A DNA stretch of 45,821 nt from Amylibacter sp. (GTDB lineage Bacteria > Pseudomonadota > Alphaproteobacteria > Rhodobacterales > Rhodobacteraceae): positions 1 to 45,821 of the forward strand of contig JAJFHY010000254.1 in NCBI GenBank assembly GCA_021775375.1. The letters run 5' to 3'. The notes beneath the pieces were generated by a model. That model was not told where the DNA came from. It saw nothing but the letters and a program-made list of their open reading frames with translations, and made no database searches. Shown one piece after another: positions 16,741-24,709 of this stretch. The position numbers and the translations under genes are program-made. Within the stretch, counting starts at the first letter, position 1. Each line of letters begins with the position of its first letter.

Positions 16741-16781
16741 ACACACAAGGCGTTTAGTAGACTAGGAACTACTCAATAACG

Positions 16782-17801
16782 TCATAGTTTTGATGTGCTT
16801 TCTCGCATCATCAATTCAACTTTAATATCAAGCCGGTGAATATTTTTATTCTCACGATCATTAATCAACTCATCTAAAATCAACGCCGCACTTCGCCCGA
16901 CTTTGTTTGACCGAAGCTTAATGGTCGTCAGACTTGGTAACAAATGTGCAGATCCGGAAAAATCACCTATGCCTGCAACGGAAACGTCTCCGGGAACATT
17001 CATTCCCAATGATTGGGCGGCATAAATCACACCTTGTGCAATGACATCATTTCCAGCGATAATTGCAGTTGGCCTATCATGTGATGACAGCAAATCAACA
17101 CTGACTTCACGTGCATTTCTTATTGAATATGTGGTGTTCAGTCGCCAATCCGCTGGAACTTGAATATCTGCTTTTTTCAAAACATCCAATACACCTGTCA
17201 ACCTGCTGGCAGCGCGGTCATTTTCGTGCGTATCAGGAAATGCCAGTGCAATGCGTTTATGTCCAAGATCCAGAATATGTTGGGCAATCAGCTTGCCTGC
17301 CTCAATATTGTCAGCACCGACACACGAAATGCGTGTATCCGGGCGGTAATTCCACATCGCCACACTTGGCGTTTCGCGCCGCTCAATCAACGCGTAAGTT
17401 TCTTCTTTGTGATCCAAGCCTATCAGACCAATGCCTTCGACACGGTGCTCCAACAATGATCTTAGAAGTTTATATTCCCGATCTAAATCATATCCATGGG
17501 TGGCAACCAGCATCGTAAATCCATTGGCATTAAGTTGTTCGGTGAACGCCTGAATGAGGTTTGAAAAAATTGCATTGTCTAAGGTCGGAACAATCAGACC
17601 AACAGTTCCACTGCGTCTGCCGTGGATTGCCTGTGCTGCACGATTTCGAATGTATCCGGTCTGTTCAACAGCTATTTGGATTTGCTTTCGCGTATCGGGT
17701 CGCACCATGTCGGGATGGTTAAAGCATCGAGAAACCGTTGCTGGGGATACACCAGCGTGGTTGGCAACATCAATAATATCTGCGTATTTTTTAGTTTTCA
17801 T
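16782..17801 (-). CDS. LacI-family transcriptional regulator
   Basis: A 339-aa LacI/GalR regulator. The N-terminal helix-turn-helix reads DVANHAGVSPATVSRCFNHP, followed by the hinge YIRNRAAQAIHGRRSGTVGLI and a periplasmic-binding-like sensor domain. The ORF-track start is a GTG at 17816; the ATG at 17801 (MKTKKYADI, AGGAC just upstream) is preferred and leaves the operator outside the coding region. It is divergent from tctABC-sauS-sauT and very likely represses them; the ligand may be the transported acid or its CoA ester. LacI members more often bind sugars, so an organic acid ligand would be notable. Confidence 0.92.
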   Translation of the reverse strand: MKTKKYADIIDVANHAGVSPATVSRCFNHPDMVRPDTRKQIQIAVEQTGYIRNRAAQAIHGRRSGTVGLIVPTLDNAIFSNLIQAFTEQLNANGFTMLVATHGYDLDREYKLLRSLLEHRVEGIGLIGLDHKEETYALIERRETPSVAMWNYRPDTRISCVGADNIEAGKLIAQHILDLGHKRIALAFPDTHENDRAASRLTGVLDVLKKADIQVPADWRLNTTYSIRNAREVSVDLLSSHDRPTAIIAGNDVIAQGVIYAAQSLGMNVPGDVSVAGIGDFSGSAHLLPSLTTIKLRSNKVGRSAALILDELINDRENKNIHRLDIKVELMMRESTSKL

Positions 17802-17820
17802 AGTCCTATTTAGCACAAAA

Positions 17821-17834
17821 TGAAAACGTTTGCA
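17821..17834. promoter_or_regulatory. LacI-type operator
   Basis: TGAAAACGTTTGCA has the central CG and near-perfect dyad symmetry of LacI/GalR operators (general form TGNAANCGNTTNCA); only one symmetric pair mismatches. It lies exactly between the divergent lacI-type gene (start 17801) and tctA (start 17880), the expected place for autoregulation and repression of the transporter operon. Confidence 0.75.
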
Positions 17835-17879
17835 TTACTATTTTCATTCATTAGCTTAAGAATCAAAGGGGGAATATCG

Positions 17880-19370
17880 ATGGAATTTATTTACTATTTT
17901 GGTGAGGTATTCACACCTGTTTCGATGTTACTTCTAATCGGTGGTACGATTGGCGGGCTTATTTTAGGCGCAACACCGGGCCTATCACCGACAATGGCTG
18001 TTGCACTATTAATCCCGTTCACATTCCACTTAACCGCAGTACACGGGTTAATTCTATTAGGTGCCGCGTACACATCAACAGTGGCGGGCGGGGCCGTTTC
18101 GGCTATTTTATTAAAAATCCCGGGAGCACCTGCAAATATAGCAACCACGCTTGACGGCCACACGATGGCACAAAAGGGCGATGGGGCAAAAGCCCTGCAG
18201 TTGTCGTTCATATCTTCTCTTATTGGTGGTGTGTTCGGGGTCATATTGTTGATTTTTCTAACGCCTGTTCTAGCCCAATGGGCATTGGCATTTGGCCCAT
18301 CACATCTGTTCTGGCTTGCAATCCTGGGGGTTACAGTAATCGGGTCACTCGATTCCAATTCAGTTGTCAAAGGACTACTCTCAGGCTGTATCGGAATGTG
18401 GCTTGCCACGATTGGGTTCGACGACATGTTAGGTGTTAAACGTTTCGTATTTCACCCATCATTGGGAGGAGGTGTAAATATCATCCCCGCCCTGATCGGC
18501 CTTTTCGCAATTCCGCAAGTCATAACCATGTTTGCCAAGGGGCGTTTTGATACGAGCGTTGAACAGATAAAGGTTAAGAAACATCCAATTGGCGCTGCTA
18601 TCAAAGAAGTTCTTTCACGCAAAATTGCATTGGTGGTTGGTACTATAACCGGCTCTATCATTGGGCTTATTCCGGGCGTTGGCGGGCAAATCGCCGGTTT
18701 GGTTGCCTATGATCAAGCTCGGAAATTTTCACCCGAAAGGGCAAAGTTCGGCACCGGTCATTCTGAAGGCATTATTGCCGCCGAAGCGGCAAATAATGCA
18801 ATGGTCGGCCCTTCTTTGGTACCGTTACTGACGCTTTCGATCCCGGGCAGCCCAACAGCAGCGGTCTTATTGGGTGGTCTATTGATCCATGGGATATTCC
18901 CGGGCACTGATCTATTTGAAAACCACCCCGATGTTGTATGGCCTTTCATTAATTCAATGCTAATCGGCCAAGTGCTGATGTGCATCTTTGGCATTTACAT
19001 TGCATCCTTTGCTGCACGCGTCTCACAGGTTCCACAATCGGTTATGGCTGCAACCGTGTTAGGATTAGCCGTATTCGGCTCATATGCTGTGCAGCAATCA
19101 ATGGGTGATGTCTATGTAATGGCTGTATTGGGCTGCATGATGTATTTCCTGGAGCGGTTTGGATTTACTGCAGCACCACTGGTACTTGGTCTTATTCTTG
19201 GGCCTATTGCAGAATCTAACTTTGTGCAGGGCTCTATGATTGCAAACGCTCAAAACGGTGCTTTCACATATTTCTTCACAGGTGGATTGAACATGTTGCT
19301 CATCGCAGTGGCGGTCGTTTCTATCGCCTATTCCGCTTGGTCAGAGCTATCAACACGAGAGGACGCATAA
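17880..19370 (+). CDS. tctA: Tripartite tricarboxylate transporter, large membrane subunit TctA
   Basis: A 496-aa polytopic inner-membrane protein of the TctA family. The signature LILGATPGLSPTMAVALLIPFTF lies near residues 24-46, with the repeat-related IIGLIPGVGGQIAGLVAYDQA in the middle; about 10-12 helices are expected. The ORF-track start at 17820 would overlap the operator. The ATG at 17880 (MEFIYYFGE) follows AAAGGGGGAATATCG, a strong ribosome binding site, and is chosen. It works with TctB and the periplasmic TctC in solute:cation symport. The substrate is suggested, not shown, by the sau-like genes downstream. Confidence 0.94.
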   Translation: MEFIYYFGEVFTPVSMLLLIGGTIGGLILGATPGLSPTMAVALLIPFTFHLTAVHGLILLGAAYTSTVAGGAVSAILLKIPGAPANIATTLDGHTMAQKGDGAKALQLSFISSLIGGVFGVILLIFLTPVLAQWALAFGPSHLFWLAILGVTVIGSLDSNSVVKGLLSGCIGMWLATIGFDDMLGVKRFVFHPSLGGGVNIIPALIGLFAIPQVITMFAKGRFDTSVEQIKVKKHPIGAAIKEVLSRKIALVVGTITGSIIGLIPGVGGQIAGLVAYDQARKFSPERAKFGTGHSEGIIAAEAANNAMVGPSLVPLLTLSIPGSPTAAVLLGGLLIHGIFPGTDLFENHPDVVWPFINSMLIGQVLMCIFGIYIASFAARVSQVPQSVMAATVLGLAVFGSYAVQQSMGDVYVMAVLGCMMYFLERFGFTAAPLVLGLILGPIAESNFVQGSMIANAQNGAFTYFFTGGLNMLLIAVAVVSIAYSAWSELSTREDA

Positions 19371-19825
19371 TGAATTATCTACAGCACAGAATATCATCTG
19401 GCGTCATCGCAGTAATCGCAGTTTGGGTATGCTGGATAAGCTATACGCAAAAACCAGCTGAAGCATTTTTATTCCCACGGGTAATTGCAACGATATTCAT
19501 GACACTTGCAATTTGGACATTCATAAAAGCACTATTGGGCAGAACTAAAACCGGAAACGGCCTGTCACTGCAAGCTGCAAAGAATATGGCACCGGGTATT
19601 GTAATTGCAGGTATTTATATCTTTTGGGCTGCAAAAGCACTGGGCTTTTATGTATCCGGAACAATTGCTTTTTTCATGCTGTTGTCTTTTTATGATCCGG
19701 CATCGAACAACGAACCAAAAACGTGGATAAAACGTGTGATCATCACAGTCGGTTTTATCACAATAATGTATGCACTCTTCGCATTAGTCTTACAAGTCTA
19801 CACACCGCGAGGGATGTTTATTTAA
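19370..19825 (+). CDS. tctB: Tripartite tricarboxylate transporter, small subunit TctB
   Basis: A 151-aa membrane protein with four hydrophobic segments, for example VIAVIAVWVCWISY and APGIVIAGIYIFWAAKALGFYVSG, typical of TctB. The ATG at 19370 overlaps the tctA stop (TAATG), so the ORF-track start at 19337 is rejected. TctB is the poorly conserved partner of TctA. It lies 38 bases upstream of tctC. Confidence 0.88.
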   Translation: MNYLQHRISSGVIAVIAVWVCWISYTQKPAEAFLFPRVIATIFMTLAIWTFIKALLGRTKTGNGLSLQAAKNMAPGIVIAGIYIFWAAKALGFYVSGTIAFFMLLSFYDPASNNEPKTWIKRVIITVGFITIMYALFALVLQVYTPRGMFI

Positions 19826-19863
19826 GGGTCATAAATTGACCTAAACCAAGGGAGGAGAACCTT

Positions 19864-20823
19864 ATGAAGAAAATACTAGCAGCCTTAGCGGTTTCGCTTA
19901 TGGGCTTAACGGGAACAGCTTACGCAGGCAATTATCCTGAGCGCCCTATTTTAATGATGGTGTCATATGGTGCAGGCGGTGCGACTGATTTCCAAGCACG
20001 CATCGTAACAATGACAGCTGGCAATGAAGATGCATTGGGTATGCCTATTGCAATCATCAACAAACCGGGTGCGGGTGGCCGTGTTGGTTGGAACTGGTTT
20101 AGCGGTGAAGCCGATAAAGATGGGTACACTCTTGCGGCTTACAACGTTCCGCATTTTATCGCTCAGTCAATAAAAGGCGGTGTTGATTATAGCACTGACA
20201 GCTTTGAACCTATTGCAAACTGGGGTGCTGATCCAGCTGTATTTATCGTTGGTAAAGATAGCGAATTCAACTCTATGGCCGACGTTGTTGCCTTCGCAAA
20301 AGCCAATCCGGGTAAGCTTACATTCTCTGGTGCCGGTCTGTTTGTTGGTCACCATATTGCAGCATTGCAAATCGAACAAGCCGCAGGTGTTAAGATGGCA
20401 TATATCCCAACCAAAGGTGGTGGTGCTGCGGCAATGAAAGCGGTTATCGCCGGTGATGTTCTGGGGGGCGTAAACAATCTGTCAGATGCATTTCGCGCAG
20501 CCGCAGCCGGTAATATTAAAATATTGGGTATTGCCGATCTTGAGCGCAGCACATTCCTGCCTGACGTTCCGACAATGAAGGAACAGGGCCTTGACGTGGA
20601 TAATGCATCCGTGAATTTCCGCGGCATCATGGTGCCAAAAGGAACGCCGCAAGATGTGATCGATAAACTTGCGGCAACAGTGCCCGAGATGTTCAAGAAC
20701 AAACGCGTTGCAAAACGCATGAAGGCAGGTGGTTCACCGATGCATATTATGACACGTGATGAGGTCAAAGCAATGTGGGCTGCACGTCAAGCTACACTGG
20801 AAGAGCTTCTAAAAGGCCTGTAA
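19864..20823 (+). CDS. tctC: Periplasmic solute-binding protein TctC (Bug family)
   Basis: A 319-aa exported binding protein of the tripartite tricarboxylate transporter (Bug) family. The signal peptide is MKKILAALAVSLMGLTGTAYA, followed by YPERPILMMVSYGAGGATD, the ligand-loop region of Bug proteins, and PFR-type elements such as VPTMKEQGLD. The ribosome binding site GGGAGGAG is very strong. A hairpin follows the stop codon. Here the binding protein is last among the three transporter genes but precedes the two metabolic genes. The ligand is probably a small carboxylate. Confidence 0.93.
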   Translation: MKKILAALAVSLMGLTGTAYAGNYPERPILMMVSYGAGGATDFQARIVTMTAGNEDALGMPIAIINKPGAGGRVGWNWFSGEADKDGYTLAAYNVPHFIAQSIKGGVDYSTDSFEPIANWGADPAVFIVGKDSEFNSMADVVAFAKANPGKLTFSGAGLFVGHHIAALQIEQAAGVKMAYIPTKGGGAAAMKAVIAGDVLGGVNNLSDAFRAAAAGNIKILGIADLERSTFLPDVPTMKEQGLDVDNASVNFRGIMVPKGTPQDVIDKLAATVPEMFKNKRVAKRMKAGGSPMHIMTRDEVKAMWAARQATLEELLKGL

Positions 20824-20830
20824 ATAAACA

Positions 20831-20858
20831 CTCAGGGCAGGAAACCTCTTGCCCTGAG
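20831..20858 (+). terminator. Intercistronic stem-loop after tctC
   Basis: CTCAGGGCA and TGCCCTGAG form a perfect 9-bp stem with a 10-base loop, eight bases after the tctC stop and 20 bases before the sauS-like start. There is no T run, so it probably stabilises the binding-protein message or attenuates readthrough rather than fully terminating. Confidence 0.7.
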
Positions 20859-20877
20859 GTTACTTCAAGGAAAAACA

Positions 20878-22287
20878 ATGTCTGAGCAAAATGATACACA
20901 GATCGTTGATCAAATTGTTGCCAATGCACGTAAAGCACAGGCAAAATTTGAAAACGGTGCCTGTCAGAACCGCTATGATCAAGCTGCATTGGCTGTGGGT
21001 TGGGCGATTATGCAACCTGATCGCAATCGTGAAATGGCTGAACTGGCAGTGCAAACAACCGGTTTAGGCAACGTTCCGGATAAGATCACGAAAAACCACC
21101 GCAAAACTCTGGGATTACTTCGTGATGTCTTAAAGGCTAAAACTTTTGGAATTATTTCAGACGATCCAGCTACTGGCATCACCGAAATAGCTAGACCTAT
21201 CGGGGTGATCGGTGCTGTTGTTCCGTCAACAAACCCGATTGCAACGCCTGCAAACAATATCATAAATGCAATAAAATGCGGAAACGCGATTGTTCTTTCA
21301 CCCTCTCCCAAAGGGATTGCAGGGTGTAAACGTTTGATCGGTTATATCCATGCCGAGTTTGACAAAATCGGGGTTGACCATGATTTGGTTCAAATGATCC
21401 CTGCCCCCGGCACAAAAGACAAAACCCAGCGCATGCTTGAGATCACAGATTTGGTTGTTGTGACCGGTAGCCAAAACAATGTGCGCCGCGCTTATACAAG
21501 TGGCACACCGGCCATTGGTGTCGGTGCCGGTAATGTCACCGTGATTATTGATGAAACCGCCGATCTTGCGGCAGCGGCGGCAAAAATTGCCGCGTCCAAA
21601 ACATTTGACAATGCAACGTCGTGTTCCTCTGAAAATTCACTGATTGTTGTCGATAGCGTATATGATGCTTTTGTCGCCGAGCTTGCAAAAATTGGGGGAA
21701 CAACTGTAGGTACAGATCTGGAGCCCCATATAGTTGGGCGGCTTTGGCAAAAAGGGCATTTGGCCAAAAATGCCATTGCACAGGATGCAGATGTTCTAAT
21801 TCAGACTTTGGCATTGGAAGACAAGGTTCCTACCAGTACAAAATTCATATGTGTCGAAACCAAAGGGATCGGCCCGGATTACCCGTTATCAGGCGAAAAG
21901 CTATCACGGGTTGCAGCCCTTTACCGTGCCTCAGATTTTGCAGAAGCCACGAAAATTGCTGCCAACATGCTAAACCATTATGGAGCGGGCCATTCGGTAG
22001 GCATCCATACCGGCTTACCTGCTCGTGCAGTGGAAATGGGACATACCCTGCCAACCTGCCGTGTGATTGTAAACCAAGCCCATTGTTTTGCCACTGGTGG
22101 ATCATTCAACAATGGCTTGCCGTTTTCCCTGTCAATGGGGTGCGGTAGCTGGGGGGGCAATTCTATTGATGAAAATCTGCATTGGAAGCATTTCTTGAAC
22201 ATAACAAAAGTTGTGCGGGAAATCCCGACTAACGAGCCCTCCGTGGATGAAGTTTTTTCAGACTATTGGAAGGTTGCCGGGAAGTGA
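20878..22287 (+). CDS. sauS: CoA-acylating aldehyde dehydrogenase, SauS-like
   Basis: A 469-aa acylating aldehyde dehydrogenase of the AdhE-N/EutE/SauS superfamily. The catalytic cysteine is Cys249 in FDNATSCSSENS, and the NAD-binding stretch PIGVIGAVVPSTNPIATP is at about 107-124. The C-terminal GGSFNNGLPFSLSMGCGSWGGNS resembles sulfoacetaldehyde dehydrogenase (acylating), which interconverts sulfoacetyl-CoA and sulfoacetaldehyde, rather than EutE or AdhE. The downstream CoA ligase and upstream TTT transporter support a sulfoacetate-type pathway (SauS/SauT of Cupriavidus necator, from memory). It overlaps the ligase by four bases. Another short acyl-CoA as substrate cannot be excluded, and no xsc is in the window. 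Confidence 0.72.
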   Translation: MSEQNDTQIVDQIVANARKAQAKFENGACQNRYDQAALAVGWAIMQPDRNREMAELAVQTTGLGNVPDKITKNHRKTLGLLRDVLKAKTFGIISDDPATGITEIARPIGVIGAVVPSTNPIATPANNIINAIKCGNAIVLSPSPKGIAGCKRLIGYIHAEFDKIGVDHDLVQMIPAPGTKDKTQRMLEITDLVVVTGSQNNVRRAYTSGTPAIGVGAGNVTVIIDETADLAAAAAKIAASKTFDNATSCSSENSLIVVDSVYDAFVAELAKIGGTTVGTDLEPHIVGRLWQKGHLAKNAIAQDADVLIQTLALEDKVPTSTKFICVETKGIGPDYPLSGEKLSRVAALYRASDFAEATKIAANMLNHYGAGHSVGIHTGLPARAVEMGHTLPTCRVIVNQAHCFATGGSFNNGLPFSLSMGCGSWGGNSIDENLHWKHFLNITKVVREIPTNEPSVDEVFSDYWKVAGK

Positions 22288-23816
22288 TTTTTGACACAAA
22301 TAATCCACCAAAAGGCACAGTGCGCGACTGGATTGATTTTCATGCAGATCAGACACCTGATGTTATCAGCCATCATTTTTTGACGGATGGTAGTGATTTA
22401 ACATGGGCTGAATTGCGCAAATCCGCTAAAGACATCGCGCTAAAGTTGACATCACTTGGTATTGCCAAGGGTGAAAGTGTTGCTTTGTGCAAACCAAACA
22501 GCCGTAACGCAATTATTTGTCTATATGGCATTCTATACGGTGGGTTTCGGGCCACGCCACTAAACTTGGCCGCAGGTCCCACTGCAATGGCGCATGCGAT
22601 TAGCCACAGCAAATGCCGGTATGTTTTCCTTGGGAAAAGCCAAACTAACGTCTTTACCAATGCGCTTTTAGAAACAGATGCACGCCCTTGTACGATCCCT
22701 GCTGACACGGAGATCTTATTTCCAGGTTCCCCCAAACTTCGCGATATTGAATTGCATGATGTTACAGAAACTGACCACGCATTATTGATGTATACTTCCG
22801 GGACAACAGGGTTGCCCAAAGGTGTGGTCCATACACAGTCAAGCCTGCTTGCCGGTGGTTGGACAACGGCTGTTGCGCATAATTTAAAGCATAATGACCG
22901 TGCTATGTGTGTTTTGCCATTTTTTCACATCAATGGGCTTTGTGTCACACTGATGGCCCCTATGATTTCGGGCGGAACAGTGGCCATTGCGTCTAAATTT
23001 TCAAACAGCACTTTTTGGGATGATTGTGACGCGCAAAAAGTTACATGGTTTTCGATTGTCCCGACAATAATTTCACACCTATTGCACAGCGATCAAACCC
23101 CAAGCGAAGAATCTAAAAAACGGATACGGTTCGGTCGATCTGCCTCTGCACCGCTGGCTCCGGAAACGCAGAAAATGTTCGAAGAGAAATTTGGCATCCC
23201 GGTCATTGAAACAATGGGATTAACCGAAACGGCAGCACAAATCCTATCAAATCCGCTGCCACCGGAAGTGCGCAAAATTGGTTCTCCGGGCAAGGCGTAT
23301 GGAAATCAGGTCGCTATTCTTGATCATGAACAAAAAACTGTAAACGCAGGTATCATAGGTGAACTGGCTGTGCGTGGCCCGAATGTATTACTGGAATACT
23401 TGGATAATGAAGAGGCCACAAAATCCACGTTCACCAAAGATGGCTGGCTGCGCACAGGTGATATCGGATATATTGACGATGACGGCTATGTTTTTGTGAC
23501 GGGCCGTCTAAAAGAGTTGATTATAAAAGGCGGCGAAAATATTGCGCCACGCGAAATTGATGATGCACTTTATTGTCATAAGGATGTGGTTGAGGCCGCA
23601 GCATTTGCACGTCCCTGCAAAACCTATGGCCAAAGGGTAGAAGCGGCTGTCAGATTATGCGCAGGCAGTGAGGCCACAAGTGACGACCTAATAGCTCTTT
23701 GCGAAACTAAGCTCGGGAAATTCAAGTCCCCTGATTTCGTTTATCTGCTTGCAGAATTGCCAAAGGGGGCATCAGGGAAAATACAGCGGTTAAAGCTAGC
23801 CGAACTGGTTTGCTGA
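22284..23816 (+). CDS. sauT: AMP-forming acyl-CoA ligase, SauT-like
   Basis: A 510-aa ANL-superfamily ligase. The P-loop LLMYTSGTTGLPKGVVHT, ETMGLTETAAQI, then GWLRTGDIGYIDDDGYVFVTGRLKELIIKGGENIAPREID and the catalytic lysine region LPKGASGKIQRLK are all present, so the enzyme looks active. The ORF-track start is a TTG at 22266; the GTG at 22284 (GTGA overlap with the sauS-like stop) gives MIFDTNNPPKG and fits coupled translation. In this setting it would convert the imported acid, plausibly sulfoacetate, to its CoA ester for reduction by the neighbouring dehydrogenase. Substrate assignment is by context. Confidence 0.72.
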   Translation: MIFDTNNPPKGTVRDWIDFHADQTPDVISHHFLTDGSDLTWAELRKSAKDIALKLTSLGIAKGESVALCKPNSRNAIICLYGILYGGFRATPLNLAAGPTAMAHAISHSKCRYVFLGKSQTNVFTNALLETDARPCTIPADTEILFPGSPKLRDIELHDVTETDHALLMYTSGTTGLPKGVVHTQSSLLAGGWTTAVAHNLKHNDRAMCVLPFFHINGLCVTLMAPMISGGTVAIASKFSNSTFWDDCDAQKVTWFSIVPTIISHLLHSDQTPSEESKKRIRFGRSASAPLAPETQKMFEEKFGIPVIETMGLTETAAQILSNPLPPEVRKIGSPGKAYGNQVAILDHEQKTVNAGIIGELAVRGPNVLLEYLDNEEATKSTFTKDGWLRTGDIGYIDDDGYVFVTGRLKELIIKGGENIAPREIDDALYCHKDVVEAAAFARPCKTYGQRVEAAVRLCAGSEATSDDLIALCETKLGKFKSPDFVYLLAELPKGASGKIQRLKLAELVC

Positions 23817-23829
23817 AAATATACGCTTG

Positions 23830-23845
23830 TGTCCCAACCGGGACA
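23830..23845 (+). terminator. Short stem-loop after sauT-like gene
   Basis: TGTCCC-AACC-GGGACA is a perfect 6-bp stem with a 4-base loop, 13 bases past the ligase stop. There is no following T run, so it is at best a weak or factor-assisted terminator. Confidence 0.4.
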
Positions 23846-23860
23846 GCTATTCAACTAATT

Positions 23861-23871
23861 GTAAACGTTAC
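23861..23871. promoter_or_regulatory. Possible second LacI-like box
   Basis: TGTAAACGTTACGA, beginning one base before this interval, shares the AAACGTT core with the operator at 17821-17834 but has poorer outer symmetry. It could be an auxiliary site for the same regulator or chance. Confidence 0.25.
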
Positions 23872-24060
23872 GAAACTTCCAATTTAAGGCCCGTTGAATT
23901 TGTAGCATAGTGTTTAATGCTGGAATTACATGGTGAGATATAAGTGGCGGTGCTGTAAGGCGAATGATTCATCGTCGACAACACCCGTGAACTGCATGCG
24001 CGTAAAACCTATTCAGGTATAGAAATACGTTGGTTCCAAGACTGTTAAGCTGATAAAAAT

Positions 24061-24085
24061 GGTCTACTATCCACACTTGTAGACC
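24061..24085. promoter_or_regulatory. Interrupted dyad upstream of HD oxygenase
   Basis: GGTCTAC and GTAGACC are perfect 7-base inverted repeats separated by 11 bases, ending 27 bases before the oxygenase start. This could be an operator (possibly for the nearby LysR regulator) or a leader hairpin in the mRNA. Confidence 0.45.
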
Positions 24086-24112
24086 TAGAATCACAAAACT
24101 TGAGGCCGCATA

Positions 24113-24709
24113 ATGGGCAAACCAGACTTCAATACGTTATCACGCGACAACTTAGTTGACTTTCTGGGCAATATTTTCGAGCGCCGTGGCGGTGAGGAGT
24201 ATTTGGGTGAGCCTGTCACGATGGCGGAACACATGTTGCAAGGCGCACATTTCGCCGAACAGGCGGGTGAACCTGAAATCATCATCGTATCTGCATTGCT
24301 GCACGATATTGGTCATTTTACCAGTGAATTCGGTACGTTTTCGATGGATGACACCAAGGACAAGTTTCACGAAGAAGCAGGTGCAGAGGTGCTGGAGCAG
24401 TTTTTCCCAATACTGGTAACCGATTGCGTGCGTTATCACGTTACTGCAAAGCGTTACCTATGTGCAGCCAAGCCAGAATATTTCAAACGGCTGTCGGATG
24501 CTTCTGTCCATTCGCTTAATCTTCAGGGCGGGCCGATGAGTGCTGAAGAAGTTACAGAATTTGAAAAGAACCCCAACCTAAAAGAAATCGTAAAAGTCAG
24601 GTATTACGATGAGGCTGGTAAGCGCGACGATCTTGAAACAAAGCCGTTTTCGCATTATGCACCGATGGTTCAGCGCATAGTTGATGCTCATTTTGAAAGG
24701 GCTGTTTAA
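24113..24709 (+). CDS. HD-domain mixed-valent diiron oxygenase, PhnZ/TmpB-like
   Basis: A 198-aa HD-domain protein closely resembling PhnZ, the oxygenase that cleaves the C-P bond of hydroxylated aminophosphonates. All expected iron ligands are visible: His40, His64-Asp65 (LLHDIGH), His86 (FHEEAG), His109 (RYHVTAKRYL) and Asp166 (YYDEAGK). The active-site lid pair Tyr30-x-x-Glu33 (EYLGEPVT), the counterpart of PhnZ Tyr24/Glu27, is also present. Related TmpB acts on a hydroxylated trimethylaminoethylphosphonate to give glycine betaine and phosphate. The usual Fe/2-oxoglutarate hydroxylase partner (PhnY/TmpA) is not next to it. It is coupled to the cupin gene by a one-base stop/start overlap. 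Confidence 0.8.
   Translation: MGKPDFNTLSRDNLVDFLGNIFERRGGEEYLGEPVTMAEHMLQGAHFAEQAGEPEIIIVSALLHDIGHFTSEFGTFSMDDTKDKFHEEAGAEVLEQFFPILVTDCVRYHVTAKRYLCAAKPEYFKRLSDASVHSLNLQGGPMSAEEVTEFEKNPNLKEIVKVRYYDEAGKRDDLETKPFSHYAPMVQRIVDAHFERAV

Larger units (their letters stand above)
23817..24112. other. Non-coding interval with hairpins and operator-like dyads
   Basis: About 296 bases without a convincing gene separate the sauT-like gene from the HD oxygenase. It holds a short hairpin after the ligase (TGTCCC-AACC-GGGACA), a LacI-like AAACGTT box and a GGTCTAC-N11-GTAGACC dyad just upstream of the oxygenase, each listed separately. A promoter for the oxygenase operon must be here, but no clear -35/-10 pair stood out. 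Confidence 0.6.
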
